64,000 bases of DNA from NCBI GenBank assembly GCA_964441335.1, contig CAYTUI010000001.1:1-64000 (forward strand), read 5' to 3'. A program made the translations under genes and the position numbers. The notes beneath the pieces are model-generated. The model saw only the letters and a program-made list of their open reading frames with translations. It made no database searches and had not been told where the DNA came from. The stretch comes from CAYTUI01 sp964441335 (GTDB lineage: Bacteria; Patescibacteriota; Patescibacteriia; UBA1558; 2-01-FULL-52-15). Below, piece by piece: positions 1-7,971 of the stretch; position 1 is the stretch's first letter, and each line of letters begins with the position of its first letter.

Positions 1-486
1 GAAGGGGTTTTAGCCCATGAATTATCTCATATCGGCAACCGGGATTCTTTACTCATGACAGTTGTAGTTATCCTGGCCGGTTTGATTTCCATCATGGCAA
101 ATCTTTTTTTGAGAGTCGGCTTTAGAAGAAGAAGAAGCGATGACGAGGGCCAGCTCGGAATAATTCTAATGATTTTCGGCGTTGTCGCCGCGATTCTGGC
201 GCCTTTGGCCGCCACCCTAATACAATTGGCCATTTCCCGGAAAAGAGAGTTTTTAGCTGACGCTTCCGGCGTCTTACTGACCAGGTATCCCGATGGCTTG
301 ATTCAAGCTCTTGAGAAGATAAGCTCTGACAGATCTCCGATGAAAGTTGCCAATACCGCCACGGCCCATTTGTACATTGCCAATCCCTTTAAAGGGGGGC
401 AGGCCACGAGCTGGTTTACCAAATTATTCATGACTCATCCGCCAATTGAAGAAAGAGTCAAAGCTTTAAAAGAAGTTAATTTATAA
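1..486 (+). CDS. htpX: M48 family zinc metalloprotease HtpX, C-terminal part
   Basis: The reading frame is open from base 1, so the gene starts outside the window. The first residues contain HELSH followed by IGNRD, the HEXXH zinc site of M48 proteases. Two hydrophobic segments follow (about residues 19-37 and 56-80), then the third zinc-ligand region (EFLADASGVLLTRYP) and the family C-terminus with a THPP motif. HtpX proteases degrade misfolded membrane proteins with the catalytic site on the cytoplasmic face. An ATG at 55 is internal and would remove the HEXXH motif, so it is not the start. The family assignment is firm; the N-terminal membrane segments cannot be seen. Confidence 0.93.
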   Translation, partial: EGVLAHELSHIGNRDSLLMTVVVILAGLISIMANLFLRVGFRRRRSDDEGQLGIILMIFGVVAAILAPLAATLIQLAISRKREFLADASGVLLTRYPDGLIQALEKISSDRSPMKVANTATAHLYIANPFKGGQATSWFTKLFMTHPPIEERVKALKEVNL

Positions 487-521
487 AAATATAACACAAA
501 TATAAATAACTATTTAATGCC

Positions 522-962
522 GTGAAACAACCACTAATCAGAACAATTTATCTTTATCTTTTTACTTTAATCGGGCTGGTTTTAATCACCATCGGCTCGG
601 TTAATCTGATAAACCTGGGGTTAAAAAGATTTATCTTTACCAAAGCAGACCAGGAATTAAACTATAATCTCAAGCCGTCTTTTCCAATGATGATCGACGG
701 AAGAGCAGCAACAGAGGAAGACTTTGTTTCTGCAATAGAAAAGTGCCAGGAAAAATGCGATTTAACTTCAGAGCAAAAGCAGCAGATTGCCAGCTGGCTG
801 AAAGATTACAAGATTTGGCAGGAGCAGGAAAAACAATTTGATTATCTGGCCCAGCAAAGGCAAAGAGAGTTTTCTCTGGCTCTGGCCTTGATCATGGTAG
901 GATTGCCTCTTTATCTGTATCACTGGACTATAATTAAAAAGGAAACGAGGGAAGAGGTATAA
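522..962 (+). CDS. Small two-TM membrane protein, DUF5671-like
   Basis: 146 residues from a GTG start (an ATG six bases upstream runs into TGA after two codons). A hydrophobic N-terminal segment (about residues 8-33) and a C-terminal one (about 114-135) flank a charged soluble region of helical character with two cysteines (EKCQEKCDL). The N-terminus resembles the DUF5671 helix seen in Patescibacteria, but this is from memory and uncertain. It follows htpX by 35 bases and precedes tRNA-Ser by 10 bases, so it may be cotranscribed with htpX. No function can be assigned. Confidence 0.7.
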   Translation: MKQPLIRTIYLYLFTLIGLVLITIGSVNLINLGLKRFIFTKADQELNYNLKPSFPMMIDGRAATEEDFVSAIEKCQEKCDLTSEQKQQIASWLKDYKIWQEQEKQFDYLAQQRQREFSLALALIMVGLPLYLYHWTIIKKETREEV

Positions 963-972
963 AAAATCCTCA

Positions 973-1056
973 GGAGGAGTCGCATAGCGGCCATTGCAAC
1001 GGCTTGGAAAGCCGTGATCCGAAAGGGTCCCGCGGGTTCGAGTCCCGCCTCCTCCG
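973..1056 (+). tRNA. tRNA-Ser (GGA)
   Basis: The acceptor stem GGAGGAG pairs with CTCCTCC, followed by discriminator G. The anticodon loop TTGGAAA gives anticodon GGA. A long variable arm (about 1010-1031) is present as expected for tRNA-Ser, and the T arm is GCGGG-TTCGAGT-CCCGC. No CCA is encoded. The last 18 bases recur about 120 bp downstream. Confidence 0.96.
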
Positions 1057-1160
1057 CTTTGGCAAAATTCATACCATTCGGTATTGAATTTTGACAACAT
1101 GAGTGTGGGACTCGAAGGGCACGAGAGCGCGCAATGCCCAGGCCCGAATCGGAGTGAGGG

Positions 1161-1178
1161 GAGTCCCGCCTCCTCCGC
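1161..1178 (+). repeat. Direct repeat of the tRNA-Ser 3' end
   Basis: GAGTCCCGCCTCCTCCGC occurs at 1040-1057 inside tRNA-Ser and again, identical, at 1161-1178. The 100 bp between them has no clear gene. A repeated tRNA 3' end is the usual footprint of tRNA-targeted integration, but the enclosed segment is too short for an element, so it may be a relic or a repeat of another kind. Confidence 0.75.
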
Positions 1179-1230
1179 CATGACAATTTTTTATCGGCAT
1201 GACCCGAGTACCTATAATAATAAAACAATT

Positions 1231-1719
1231 ATGGCTTTTCCTAAGACAACCGAAGTTAGTGAGGAGTATAAAGCAAGAATCAATTGGTTAGTACAGCCCA
1301 CATTGAATAATGTAAAATTTCAACAATTACAAAACAAGCACTTGTTTAAGTTTATATTATACTGGATGATATTTGATTCATATTTGACTGAAATTTCTCA
1401 ATGTAGAGCGGATGAAGAAAAGCTAAAATATTTCTTTAAAGAAGATAGCGATTTTAAAAAATACATCGCAGATAAAAAAATTTCTGCAAAATCGCTAAAA
1501 GAACTTTCTCCCGTACAAGACATGCGTCCAAATTCAAACAGAAGCATTCTCCTAGAAGACGAAAATAATTTAGAGCAAATAATTAGATTTTTGTATCAAA
1601 TTAGATGCAATCTCTTCCATGGCGCAAAGGATTTAAAAAAAGCCAGAGAGAATGACTTAGTATATGAAGGCGCCAAGTACTTAGAATTATCAGTGGGAGG
1701 CTGGATAATAGGACAATAA
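1231..1719 (+). CDS. HEPN-domain-like protein (predicted ribonuclease family)
   Basis: 162 residues from ATG 1231. The open frame extends upstream, but that part lies over the tRNA-derived repeat and has non-protein-like composition, so ATG 1231 is preferred. The protein is mostly alpha helical and ends with an R-x4-H signature (RCNLFH, followed by GAKDL), which is the catalytic motif of HEPN-fold RNases found in toxins, CRISPR effectors and anti-phage proteins. No nucleotidyltransferase antitoxin gene is adjacent. It stands alone in AT-rich DNA just after the duplicated tRNA-Ser end. A role as an RNase is inference; some HEPN proteins are non-catalytic. Confidence 0.6.
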   Translation: MAFPKTTEVSEEYKARINWLVQPTLNNVKFQQLQNKHLFKFILYWMIFDSYLTEISQCRADEEKLKYFFKEDSDFKKYIADKKISAKSLKELSPVQDMRPNSNRSILLEDENNLEQIIRFLYQIRCNLFHGAKDLKKARENDLVYEGAKYLELSVGGWIIGQ

Positions 1720-1935
1720 TTTTAAACACCCAAACCCACGTGCCCCAAGCCTATCTCTTTTCAGGCCATCAAAAAACCCTTACAATACTTGTATAACTTA
1801 GGTACATAACCCGAGTGTCCCGCCAAGGTGCACCTAGTAACGTTACGCACAGATCCTTAGACTATTACCATTATAAAATTAACAATCGGCAATACCGCTG
1901 TTTTTTTTATTCCCAAACGGAGTTATAATGTAAGT
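1720..1935. other. Intergenic region with promoter adjacent to the next ATG
   Basis: No gene is seen in these 216 bases. A perfect TATAAT at 1924-1929 lies only six bases before ATG 1936, so transcription of the following gene probably starts at or very near its start codon, giving a leaderless message. I see no SD sequence. Confidence 0.5.
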
Positions 1936-2562
1936 ATGAAAAGAGCAGAGGTTGTCGCTTTAATTATCGTTATTCTGGCCTTTATTTTGGGCTGGTATTT
2001 TTACCCGTTATTACCGGCGCAAACGGCCTCCCATTGGAATGCGGCCGGGCAGGTTGACGGTTATATGTCCGGTTTCTGGGGAGCTTTTTTAATGCCGGTA
2101 GTGGTCTTGGGTATGTGGCTGATGTTTTTTATCATCCCGCGCATTGATCCTTTGAAAAACAATATTGAAAAGTTTCGGAAATATTTTGATGGTTTCGTAA
2201 TTTTGATTTTGTTGTACATGATCTATATTTACGGTCTGACGATTGCTTGGAACCTTGGTCAGCAGTTAAACATTGTGCTCTGGATGACTCCGGCCATGGC
2301 AGTGTTGTTTTATTTTATCGGAGTTATGATGAAACACACAGAACGGAATTGGTTTGTCGGGATTAGAACTCCTTGGACTTTAAGTAGTGATAAGGTTTGG
2401 GAAAAGACTCACCGTTTGGCTGGCTTGATGTTTAAGATCGCGGCCGTTGTAAGTTTATTGGGAGTGTTATTTCCCGATCAAGCAATTTATTTTATTTTAA
2501 TTCCGATAGCCATCGCCGGACTTTTTCCAGTTATTTATTCTTATTTTATTTTTAAAAAATAA
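1936..2562 (+). CDS. SdpI/DUF1648 family integral membrane protein
   Basis: 208 residues with about six hydrophobic segments. The N-terminal half carries the DUF1648 signature (LPAQTASHWNAAGQVDGY). The middle carries the SdpI signature (RNWFVGIRTPWTLSSDKVW followed by KTHRLAG). In Bacillus SdpI is an immunity protein and signal relay against the SdpC toxin; in most bacteria the family function is unknown. The gene appears leaderless (see 1720-1935) and is followed after four bases by a small gene that may be cotranscribed. No sdpC-like toxin gene is seen nearby. Confidence 0.88.
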   Translation: MKRAEVVALIIVILAFILGWYFYPLLPAQTASHWNAAGQVDGYMSGFWGAFLMPVVVLGMWLMFFIIPRIDPLKNNIEKFRKYFDGFVILILLYMIYIYGLTIAWNLGQQLNIVLWMTPAMAVLFYFIGVMMKHTERNWFVGIRTPWTLSSDKVWEKTHRLAGLMFKIAAVVSLLGVLFPDQAIYFILIPIAIAGLFPVIYSYFIFKK

Positions 2563-2566
2563 TTAT

Positions 2567-2914
2567 ATGGCTAATAAAGCTTTTGATGATTTTGATAAAA
2601 AAAAGATTGGTTTCGGTAATAAATTCAGATCAGGCCAGGGTTATTTCCAGAGGACCGGCTTGGACGGCGCTTTCAAACGACTTAAAGACCCGTCTTATGG
2701 TGGAGTGGCTAAGAATCTGTCTTCACAAGATATTGATGCATTCAAGAAGATGCTGGAGGCTAAACTCAAAAGTAAATACGATTACAGCAAGGGTTTGAAT
2801 TGGCAGGACAGAAGGGATATGACTCATGTACTGGAAACTTGGGTACGGGCCGGAAAAATTACCAGAGAGGACATGGCTGATTTTGAAGAAATTATCGGCA
2901 AGTTGTCAGACTAA
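2567..2914 (+). CDS. Small hypothetical protein
   Basis: 115 residues, soluble, rich in lysine, glycine and aspartate, with predicted helices in the C-terminal two thirds (about residues 52-112). No motif is recognised and there is no signal peptide. It begins four bases after the SdpI-like gene, which suggests one transcription unit. Codon use matches the AT-rich neighbours, and it is long enough and well placed enough to be real. Confidence 0.65.
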   Translation: MANKAFDDFDKKKIGFGNKFRSGQGYFQRTGLDGAFKRLKDPSYGGVAKNLSSQDIDAFKKMLEAKLKSKYDYSKGLNWQDRRDMTHVLETWVRAGKITREDMADFEEIIGKLSD

Positions 2915-2918
2915 AGAT

Positions 2919-2947
2919 TTGACTATTTTTGGACAAGGTGTTAATAA
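2919..2947 (+). promoter_or_regulatory. Predicted sigma-70 promoter for structured RNA
   Basis: TTGACT at 2919-2924, a 17-base spacer, then TAATAA at 2942-2947. This places the start at about 2954, which coincides with the 5' strand of the RNA's closing helix. Confidence 0.55.
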
Positions 2948-2953
2948 ATAAGC

Positions 2954-3278
2954 GTTTGCTAAGGAAGCTCATCACGTGAGTACGAATACGTAGCTCGCTG
3001 CTAACTCACAATCAGCGGCGACTTTTGTTCCGTCCGAGCAAAGTCTGACGATTACGGTCGTCAGGGGCTGCCGAATGGGCATGGGGCTCCTTTCCAGACT
3101 GCAGATCGAGCTGCGGTTTGACGTTGAGCAGAACGTTACCCCAAGTATGAACTGCCGGAAGTACCACACATGATCAATGGGGAAAGAGGCATTCAGGCCG
3201 AATTCCTGCTACGGGGTCTGGCTCGGCCTTAGCAAATTGCGCCTTCTGCACTGCTCTATGCGGAAGGCGCTTTTCTTT
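2954..3278 (+). ncRNA. Structured non-coding RNA of about 325 nt, class unknown
   Basis: The 5' end TTTGCTAAGG (2955-2964) is exactly complementary to CCTTAGCAAA (3227-3236), so the ends close as a helix. Inside are several clean hairpins: TCGCTGCT/AGCGGCGA, CTGACGA-TTACGG-TCGTCAG, CTGCAG/CTGCGG, ACGTT-GAGCAG-AACGT and GGCCGA/TCGGCC. The closing helix is followed by a terminator hairpin (GCGCCTTC/GAAGGCGC, 3239-3270) and a T tract. A sigma-70-type promoter sits just upstream. I could not match RNase P RNA, tmRNA, SRP RNA or 6S RNA signatures; a fragment GAGCAAAGTC slightly resembles the RNase P P4 strand, but the partner strand is not found. A protein reading (GTG 2976) meets TAG after five codons and is rejected. 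Confidence 0.72.
3239..3278 (+). terminator. Rho-independent terminator of the structured RNA
   Basis: A stem of about 12 bp is formed by GCGCCTTCTGCA (3239-3250) and TGCGGAAGGCGC (3259-3270), with one G-U pair, followed by TTTTCTTT. Confidence 0.85.
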
Positions 3279-3313
3279 GACTTTAGACCTGTTTCAGATT
3301 AAACTAGGCACAT

Positions 3314-5104
3314 ATGACGCCAATTGAGGAAATAAAATCACGTCTGGATATAGTGGATATTATCGGCGGCTATTTTCCGCTCAAGCAGTCAGGCACCAAC
3401 TGGAAGGCTAACTGTCCGTTTCATCAGGAAAAAACGCCGTCTTTTATGGTTTCCAAAGATAAGCAGATTTGGCATTGCTTTGGCTGTAATGAAGGTGGTG
3501 ATGCTATTTCCTTTGTGCAAAAATATGAGGGTTTGGAATTTTCCGAGGCTTTAAAAATGCTGGCTGACAAAGCCGGTGTTATTTTACCCGATTTTAAAAC
3601 CGGTGATCAGAGTTTTAAAAAAAATATTCTCTGGGAATTAAATGAGCAGGCTCTGAAGTATTGGCAAAATATTTTAAATCAGGAAACCCCGAGCGCTGTT
3701 AAGACACGTGATTATTTACATCAAAGAGGTCTAACGCCGGAAACAATTACCCAATGGTCTTTGGGTTTATCTTCAGAAAAATGGGATGGTCTTTATAATT
3801 ATTTGAAAGAAAAAAAATACCAAGACGAGGATATTAATCAGTCGGGGTTAATAATCAGGAAAGACAGTAAGGTTTTTGATCGTTTCAGACAACGTTTAAT
3901 GTTTCCGATTCGTGACGGTCAGGGCAAAGTAGTTGGTTTTACCGCGCGGACTTTGATGGGCTTTGTTTTTGAAGGTGAAGATTTTGGCGGTAAGTATGTC
4001 AACACTCCACAGACCGCAGTTTATAACAAGAGCGCTATTCTTTATGGTTTGGATTTTGCCAAACAGGAAATTAAACGACATGATTATGTAATTGTTGTGG
4101 AAGGCAATATGGATGTCATCATGTCGCAGCAGGCCGGAGTAAAAAATGTGGTAGCTGTATCTGGTACCGCTCTGACCCCAGATCAATTGAGAATAATTAA
4201 GAGATATACCAATAATATAATTTTATCTTTTGACGCTGACGCGGCCGGCTCGCAGGCGATATACAAAAGTGGAATAATTTCCGCGGCGGACTTTGATATG
4301 AATGTTAAAGCTTTAATTTTGGAAGGCGGTAAAGATCCGGCTGACATAGTTAAGGCAAATTCGGAAGATTGGAAGGCTTTAATTAAAAAAAGTATTCCAA
4401 TTGTGGATTTTTATTATAGTGAAATATTTAAACGAGTTGATATTAACCGCGCTGATCATAAAAAAATTGCGGTTCATAAAATATTGAGCATTTTGGCGAT
4501 GCTGAAGGATAAGGTGGAGCAGGATCATTACATCAGGAAAATTGCCGATGATTTGAATATCTCCTCACAAGTTTTGTGGGAACAGTTGGCCAAGTTAAAT
4601 CGGCAGAATTCTTCGCAGGTTGGTGAGGTAGTGGGAGTAAAGACCAAACTTGCGGACGACAGGGTTGATTTATTGAGTCAGACGATTTTGGCATTGGTTG
4701 GTTCATATCCAGCCTGTTTGCCGGCTTTAATAGATAAGGTAGAACCGGAGGTCTTTTCTTTGGAGCTCCAAGACCTTTACAAAAAGATAATAATCTATTA
4801 CACTAAGAACCAATCTGACGATTTAAAGGGGCTTGGTACTGCCTTAGATAGTCAACAATTGAATCAGTGGAGCAAAATAGTTCACCAGTCTGAAGAATTT
4901 TATAATGATTGGGATGAACAACAGCTGGTCAAGGAGTTTGAGCAGTTATCCAAAAGATTGCTCAAGCGCTGGTTGCAAACGCGACTTAAAGCTCTGTCTC
5001 AAAGGATTGAGGCGGCCGAGCAGGCTGGTTTGCAGGAGGATGTTGACAGTTTAACCTTAGAATTTAGCGATTTGAGTAAAAAACTCTCTGAATATTTATC
5101 TTAA
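3314..5104 (+). CDS. dnaG: DNA primase DnaG
   Basis: 596 residues, the normal length for DnaG. The N-terminal CHC2 zinc finger is visible (CPFH near residue 37, CFGC near residue 57). The central catalytic core includes the TOPRIM motif (VVEGNMDVI) and the DxD pair region (SFDADAAG). The C-terminal part is the helical DnaB-interacting region. DnaG makes the RNA primers for replication. It begins 35 bases after the RNA terminator and precedes rpoD by three bases, reproducing part of the classical macromolecular-synthesis (dnaG-rpoD) operon. Confidence 0.98.
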   Translation: MTPIEEIKSRLDIVDIIGGYFPLKQSGTNWKANCPFHQEKTPSFMVSKDKQIWHCFGCNEGGDAISFVQKYEGLEFSEALKMLADKAGVILPDFKTGDQSFKKNILWELNEQALKYWQNILNQETPSAVKTRDYLHQRGLTPETITQWSLGLSSEKWDGLYNYLKEKKYQDEDINQSGLIIRKDSKVFDRFRQRLMFPIRDGQGKVVGFTARTLMGFVFEGEDFGGKYVNTPQTAVYNKSAILYGLDFAKQEIKRHDYVIVVEGNMDVIMSQQAGVKNVVAVSGTALTPDQLRIIKRYTNNIILSFDADAAGSQAIYKSGIISAADFDMNVKALILEGGKDPADIVKANSEDWKALIKKSIPIVDFYYSEIFKRVDINRADHKKIAVHKILSILAMLKDKVEQDHYIRKIADDLNISSQVLWEQLAKLNRQNSSQVGEVVGVKTKLADDRVDLLSQTILALVGSYPACLPALIDKVEPEVFSLELQDLYKKIIIYYTKNQSDDLKGLGTALDSQQLNQWSKIVHQSEEFYNDWDEQQLVKEFEQLSKRLLKRWLQTRLKALSQRIEAAEQAGLQEDVDSLTLEFSDLSKKLSEYLS

Positions 5105-5107
5105 TCT

Positions 5108-6373
5108 ATGGTAGGTAAAAAACATAACACCAAGAAAATTTTAAAAAAAGTTGCCAAAAAGAAAATCGCCGTTAAAGCTAAGAAGAGTTTAAAAACTAAG
5201 GCGGCTAAAAAGATTATCACCGGACGCTCGGCAATAAAGAGTCCGGCGAAGATTAAGTTAATGCCGGCCAAGAAGTTGATTTTGGAACAGGAGACTGTTG
5301 ACTTCTTAGAAAAGAAAGGAGCTTCCCGCGGTTTTATTACTGAAGATGAGGCTTTGCGGGTTTTTGTTGATTTGGAAAATCACGTTCAAGAGTTTGAAGA
5401 TTTTTTGGACGCTTTGGAAAAGAGCAGTATCCAACTGATTAGTATGGACGGCGGTATTCTGGATTTATCCAGCAAGGAGAAGTCCAATTCTGTTTTGAGT
5501 AAATTTGGTATTGCTGGAGATCAAAAGCGTTCTGATTTAGCTGACATTTCTGCTGACTCCATCCAGATGTATTTACGGGAAATCGGTAAGGTTCATTTGC
5601 TGACTTCGGAAGAGGAGATCTCCTTGGCCAAGCGTAAGGAAAAGGGCGAGCTGGAAGCCAGACGTCGTTTGGTGGAAGCTAATTTGCGATTGGTAGTCAG
5701 TATTGCCAAAAAATTTACCGGCCGATCATTGACATTGTTAGATTTAATTCAAGAGGGTAACATTGGTTTGTTCAGAGCCGTAGATAAATTTGATTACCGC
5801 AAGGGTTATAAATTTTCCACTTATGCTACTTGGTGGATCAGGCAGGCTGTCACCAGAGCTTTGGCTGATCAGTCCAGAACAATCAGAATCCCCGTCCACA
5901 TGGTGGAAACCATCAATCGTTTTCAGCAGGTTCAAAGACGTTTGATTCAGGATTTGGGACGCGAACCATTGCCCGAAGAAATTGCTTCAGAAATGGGTGA
6001 AGATATTGATAAAGTCCGACACATTATTAAAATTTCACAGGAGACAGTATCTCTGGAAACTTCGGTCGGAGATGACGGTGATGACGATAGCACCTTAGGA
6101 GATTTTATTGAGGACATAAAGACCATTACTCCTGATAGAGTCGCCTCCTTGCAGTTATTGAAAAATCATGTTAATGCAATAATCAGTGATTTAAGTCCCA
6201 GAGAGCAAAAGATTTTGGAAATGCGTTTTGGGCTGAAAGACGGTATTGCTCATACTTTGGAAGAAGTCGGTCAGGAGTTTGGTGTTACCAGAGAGCGAAT
6301 CAGGCAGATTGAGGCTAAAGCTTTGGAAAAGATTAAGCATCACCGGAGTATGAGGAAGTTGAAGGATTATTAG
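5108..6373 (+). CDS. rpoD: Housekeeping RNA polymerase sigma factor RpoD
   Basis: 421 residues. The first 60 or so are lysine- and alanine-rich and basic, an extension not needed for sigma function. Region 1.2 contains [21 protein letters not shown]. Region 2 carries [19 protein letters not shown] and the -10 recognition segment with TWWIRQA. Region 3 contains [11 protein letters not shown], and region 4 ends with [13 protein letters not shown], the -35-binding helix-turn-helix. It directs transcription from the TTGACA/TATAAT-type promoters seen throughout this window. It follows dnaG by three bases. Confidence 0.98.
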   Translation: MVGKKHNTKKILKKVAKKKIAVKAKKSLKTKAAKKIITGRSAIKSPAKIKLMPAKKLILEQETVDFLEKKGASRGFITEDEALRVFVDLENHVQEFEDFLDALEKSSIQLISMDGGILDLSSKEKSNSVLSKFGIAGDQKRSDLADISADSIQMYLREIGKVHLLTSEEEISLAKRKEKGELEARRRLVEANLRLVVSIAKKFTGRSLTLLDLIQEGNIGLFRAVDKFDYRKGYKFSTYATWWIRQAVTRALADQSRTIRIPVHMVETINRFQQVQRRLIQDLGREPLPEEIASEMGEDIDKVRHIIKISQETVSLETSVGDDGDDDSTLGDFIEDIKTITPDRVASLQLLKNHVNAIISDLSPREQKILEMRFGLKDGIAHTLEEVGQEFGVTRERIRQIEAKALEKIKHHRSMRKLKDY

Positions 6374-6480
6374 GTTAGTGAGTAGTTTGTAGTGAGTAGT
6401 GAGTAGTTTGCCCCGCCATTTCTTTATAATTATATGGTTAGCGGGATAGGAGTAGTTAGTAGTTTAGGGTTTAGAGTTTA
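6374..6480 (+). repeat. Degenerate AGTAGT-type intergenic repeat
   Basis: Short words such as GTGAGTAGT and GTTAGTAGT recur imperfectly between rpoD and tRNA-Met. The same style of sequence recurs at about 9121-9185, 13470-13520 and 53536-53595. No coding potential is seen. Confidence 0.5.
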
Positions 6481-6514
6481 GGATTTATAATTTGCAGGCG
6501 TTAGCCTGCTACGT

Positions 6515-6591
6515 CGCGGGGTAGAGCAGTCAGGCAGCTCGCCAGGCCCATAACCTGGAGGTCGCCGGTTCAAATCCGGCCCCCGCTACCA
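6515..6591 (+). tRNA. tRNA-Met (CAU), probably the initiator
   Basis: 77 bases including CCA. The acceptor strands are CGCGGGG and CCCCGCT, so the first pair (C1 with U72) is unpaired, the hallmark of bacterial initiator tRNA. The anticodon stem-loop is CCAGG-CCCATAA-CCTGG. The GC pairs of the anticodon stem are not the canonical three GGG:CCC pairs, so the initiator call rests mainly on the C1 mismatch. Confidence 0.9.
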
Positions 6592-6676
6592 CGCCATTCG
6601 CGAATGGCGTGGGCTACCCACATCGTTCCCGAACGACATGGGCTACCCATCACGCCATTCACGAATGGCGTGAGTC
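6591..6676 (+). repeat. Palindromic repeat block after tRNA-Met
   Basis: A perfect 20-bp palindrome ACGCCATTCGCGAATGGCGT (6591-6610) begins on the last base of the tRNA CCA. It is followed by GGGCTACCCA, a second imperfect hairpin (ATCGTTCCCGAACGACAT), GGCTACCCA again and a third hairpin (CACGCCATTCACGAATGGCG). The linker resembles the tRNA 3' end CCGCTACCA. Confidence 0.8.
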
Positions 6677-6771
6677 CCCCACTTTATTATGGTGTCCACA
6701 ATTTTACGCGCAGCTCGAGAACGATATAGTTTATTAAATAATTATCACAATAAACAGGGAAACCTGTTTTT

Positions 6772-7038
6772 ATGTTTTATTTTTATATTATACAAAGTCA
6801 AAAAGACAAAAATTGGTTCTATAAGGGTCAAACCGGCGATTTGCGAAATAGAATGCGGCGCCATCATAGTGGGATGGTTAAATCAACCGCTAAATATTTG
6901 CCAGTTAGATTGGTTTATTATGAGGCTTATATAACTAGGAGAGCCGCTAAACAAAGAGAATGGAGTGTAAAATATCATGGATCGGTTTCTGTCCCGTTAC
7001 TTAAAAGAATAAAGAGAAGCCTTGAAGATAAGGACTAG
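6772..7038 (+). CDS. GIY-YIG family single-domain nuclease
   Basis: 88 residues forming one GIY-YIG domain. The two strands appear as FYFYIIQS and WFYKGQTGD, the catalytic arginine region as LRNRMRRHHSG, and the later motif as EWSVKYHG. Small stand-alone GIY-YIG proteins of the UPF0213/YhbQ type are common in Patescibacteria and may act in DNA repair; the substrate is not known. ATG 6772 is chosen because it directly precedes the first beta strand; an overlapping frame from 6689 is a shadow. No SD is visible. Confidence 0.88.
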   Translation: MFYFYIIQSQKDKNWFYKGQTGDLRNRMRRHHSGMVKSTAKYLPVRLVYYEAYITRRAAKQREWSVKYHGSVSVPLLKRIKRSLEDKD

Positions 7039-7080
7039 GACTTGAAAAAATGCCTATTTAAGGTATGCTTTCTATGTTTT

Positions 7081-7157
7081 GGCGGGGTAGCTCAGTTGGT
7101 TAGAGCGCAGGACTCATAAGCCTGAGGTCGTGGGTTCGATTCCCACCCCCGCTACCA
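7081..7157 (+). tRNA. tRNA with CAU anticodon (elongator Met or Ile2)
   Basis: 77 bases with encoded CCA. The acceptor strand GGCGGGG pairs with CCCCGCT including a G1-U72 wobble. The anticodon loop is CTCATAA and the T arm is GTGGG-TTCGATT-CCCAC. Unlike the tRNA at 6515 it has a paired first position, so it is an elongator. A CAU anticodon may belong to Met or to lysidine-modified Ile; sequence alone does not settle this. Confidence 0.93.
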
Positions 7158-7272
7158 CGTCGCTCGCGAGCGACGTGGGCTACCCACATCGTTCCCGAGC
7201 GACGTGGGCTACCCACATCGTTCCCGAGCGACGTGGGCTACCCACATCATTGCGAATGGCGTGAGCCACCCA
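7157..7272 (+). repeat. Palindrome plus 29-bp tandem repeat after tRNA
   Basis: The perfect palindrome ACGTCGCTCGCGAGCGACGT (7157-7176) starts on the final A of the tRNA CCA. Then come two identical 29-bp units (7177-7205 and 7206-7234), each made of GGGCTACCCACAT plus half of the palindrome, and a diverged third unit to about 7270. The block is closely related to that following the tRNA at 6515. Confidence 0.88.
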
Positions 7273-7351
7273 TAATGATTATAAATTAAATAAAGTATAA
7301 CAGATGCCCGTAAGGGCTGTTTTTTTATTTCTGAACATGTATACTTGGCTA

Positions 7352-7918
7352 ATGAAGAACTTTAAACAAATTTTCTTAGCAATACTTGTGCTAATTATTG
7401 CTAATGGCTGCAGTTTATTTATCAATAAATCCAATGTTCCGGTTAAACCGATCATGCCGGTTAATTCGCCGACTAACTCTAAAATATTAGACTTGAGTAA
7501 CCAGGGTTTAACATCTATTAAGGCTGAACAGTTTAATGATGCTAATGTTACTGAGCTAGATGTTTCTAATAATAATCTGATAGGGTCGCTGCCGGCGGAG
7601 GTCAGACGTCTCCCGGCGCTACAAATAATTAATGCTTCACACAATAATTTTACCGGTATACCGGCGGAAATAGGTCAACTTAAAAATTTAATAAGTTTGG
7701 ATTACAGTTACAATAATTTGGACACCATGCCGGATGAATTACAAAATCTTGTGGGCTTGAAGTATTTGTCGCTGGCCAATAATGACTACCAAGAAGTGCC
7801 GTTTGAGATAGCCAGTTTGAAAAATTTAAAGGTCTTGGATTTGGACGCTAATCCGATTCCGTCAGATCAGATTGATAAATTGCGTCAGGCTTTGCCCCAG
7901 ACTGATATAAAATTTTAG
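7352..7918 (+). CDS. Leucine-rich-repeat lipoprotein
   Basis: 188 residues from ATG 7352. The start is chosen so that a lipoprotein signal is N-terminal: MKNFKQ, a hydrophobic stretch, then ANGC as a lipobox at about residues 20-23. After a proline- and asparagine-rich linker come about five leucine-rich repeats (for example LDLSNQGLTSIKAEQF and LDYSYNNLDTMPDELQNL). LRRs of this type bind proteins, so it is probably an anchored surface binding protein. The gene stands alone and is followed by a strong bidirectional terminator. Confidence 0.85.
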   Translation: MKNFKQIFLAILVLIIANGCSLFINKSNVPVKPIMPVNSPTNSKILDLSNQGLTSIKAEQFNDANVTELDVSNNNLIGSLPAEVRRLPALQIINASHNNFTGIPAEIGQLKNLISLDYSYNNLDTMPDELQNLVGLKYLSLANNDYQEVPFEIASLKNLKVLDLDANPIPSDQIDKLRQALPQTDIKF

Positions 7919-7929
7919 GTATAAATTAC

Positions 7930-7967
7930 AACACCCCCGTCCAGTCAGATGACAGACGGGGGTGTTT
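7930..7967. terminator. Bidirectional terminator hairpin
   Basis: CACCCCCGTC and GACGGGGGTG form a GC-rich stem with T-rich sequence on its right side and A-rich sequence on its left. It can end both the plus-strand LRR gene and the minus-strand gene at 7972-8673. Confidence 0.85.
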
Positions 7968-7971
7968 TGGT

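Noticed and set aside
1084..1230. N-terminal extension of the HEPN-like protein
   Set aside because: It runs through the duplicated tRNA tail and has no SD or promoter; ATG 1231 gives a sensible protein.
2976..3172. Protein frame GTG 2976 with in-frame TAG after five codons, and the reverse frame 2972-3169
   Set aside because: The region folds into a closed multi-hairpin RNA with promoter and terminator, and both frames lack support; codon-like appearance comes from paired GC-rich stems.
7157..7272. CRISPR array
   Set aside because: Only two identical 29-bp units in direct contact with no spacers and no cas genes nearby; it is a palindromic tandem repeat.
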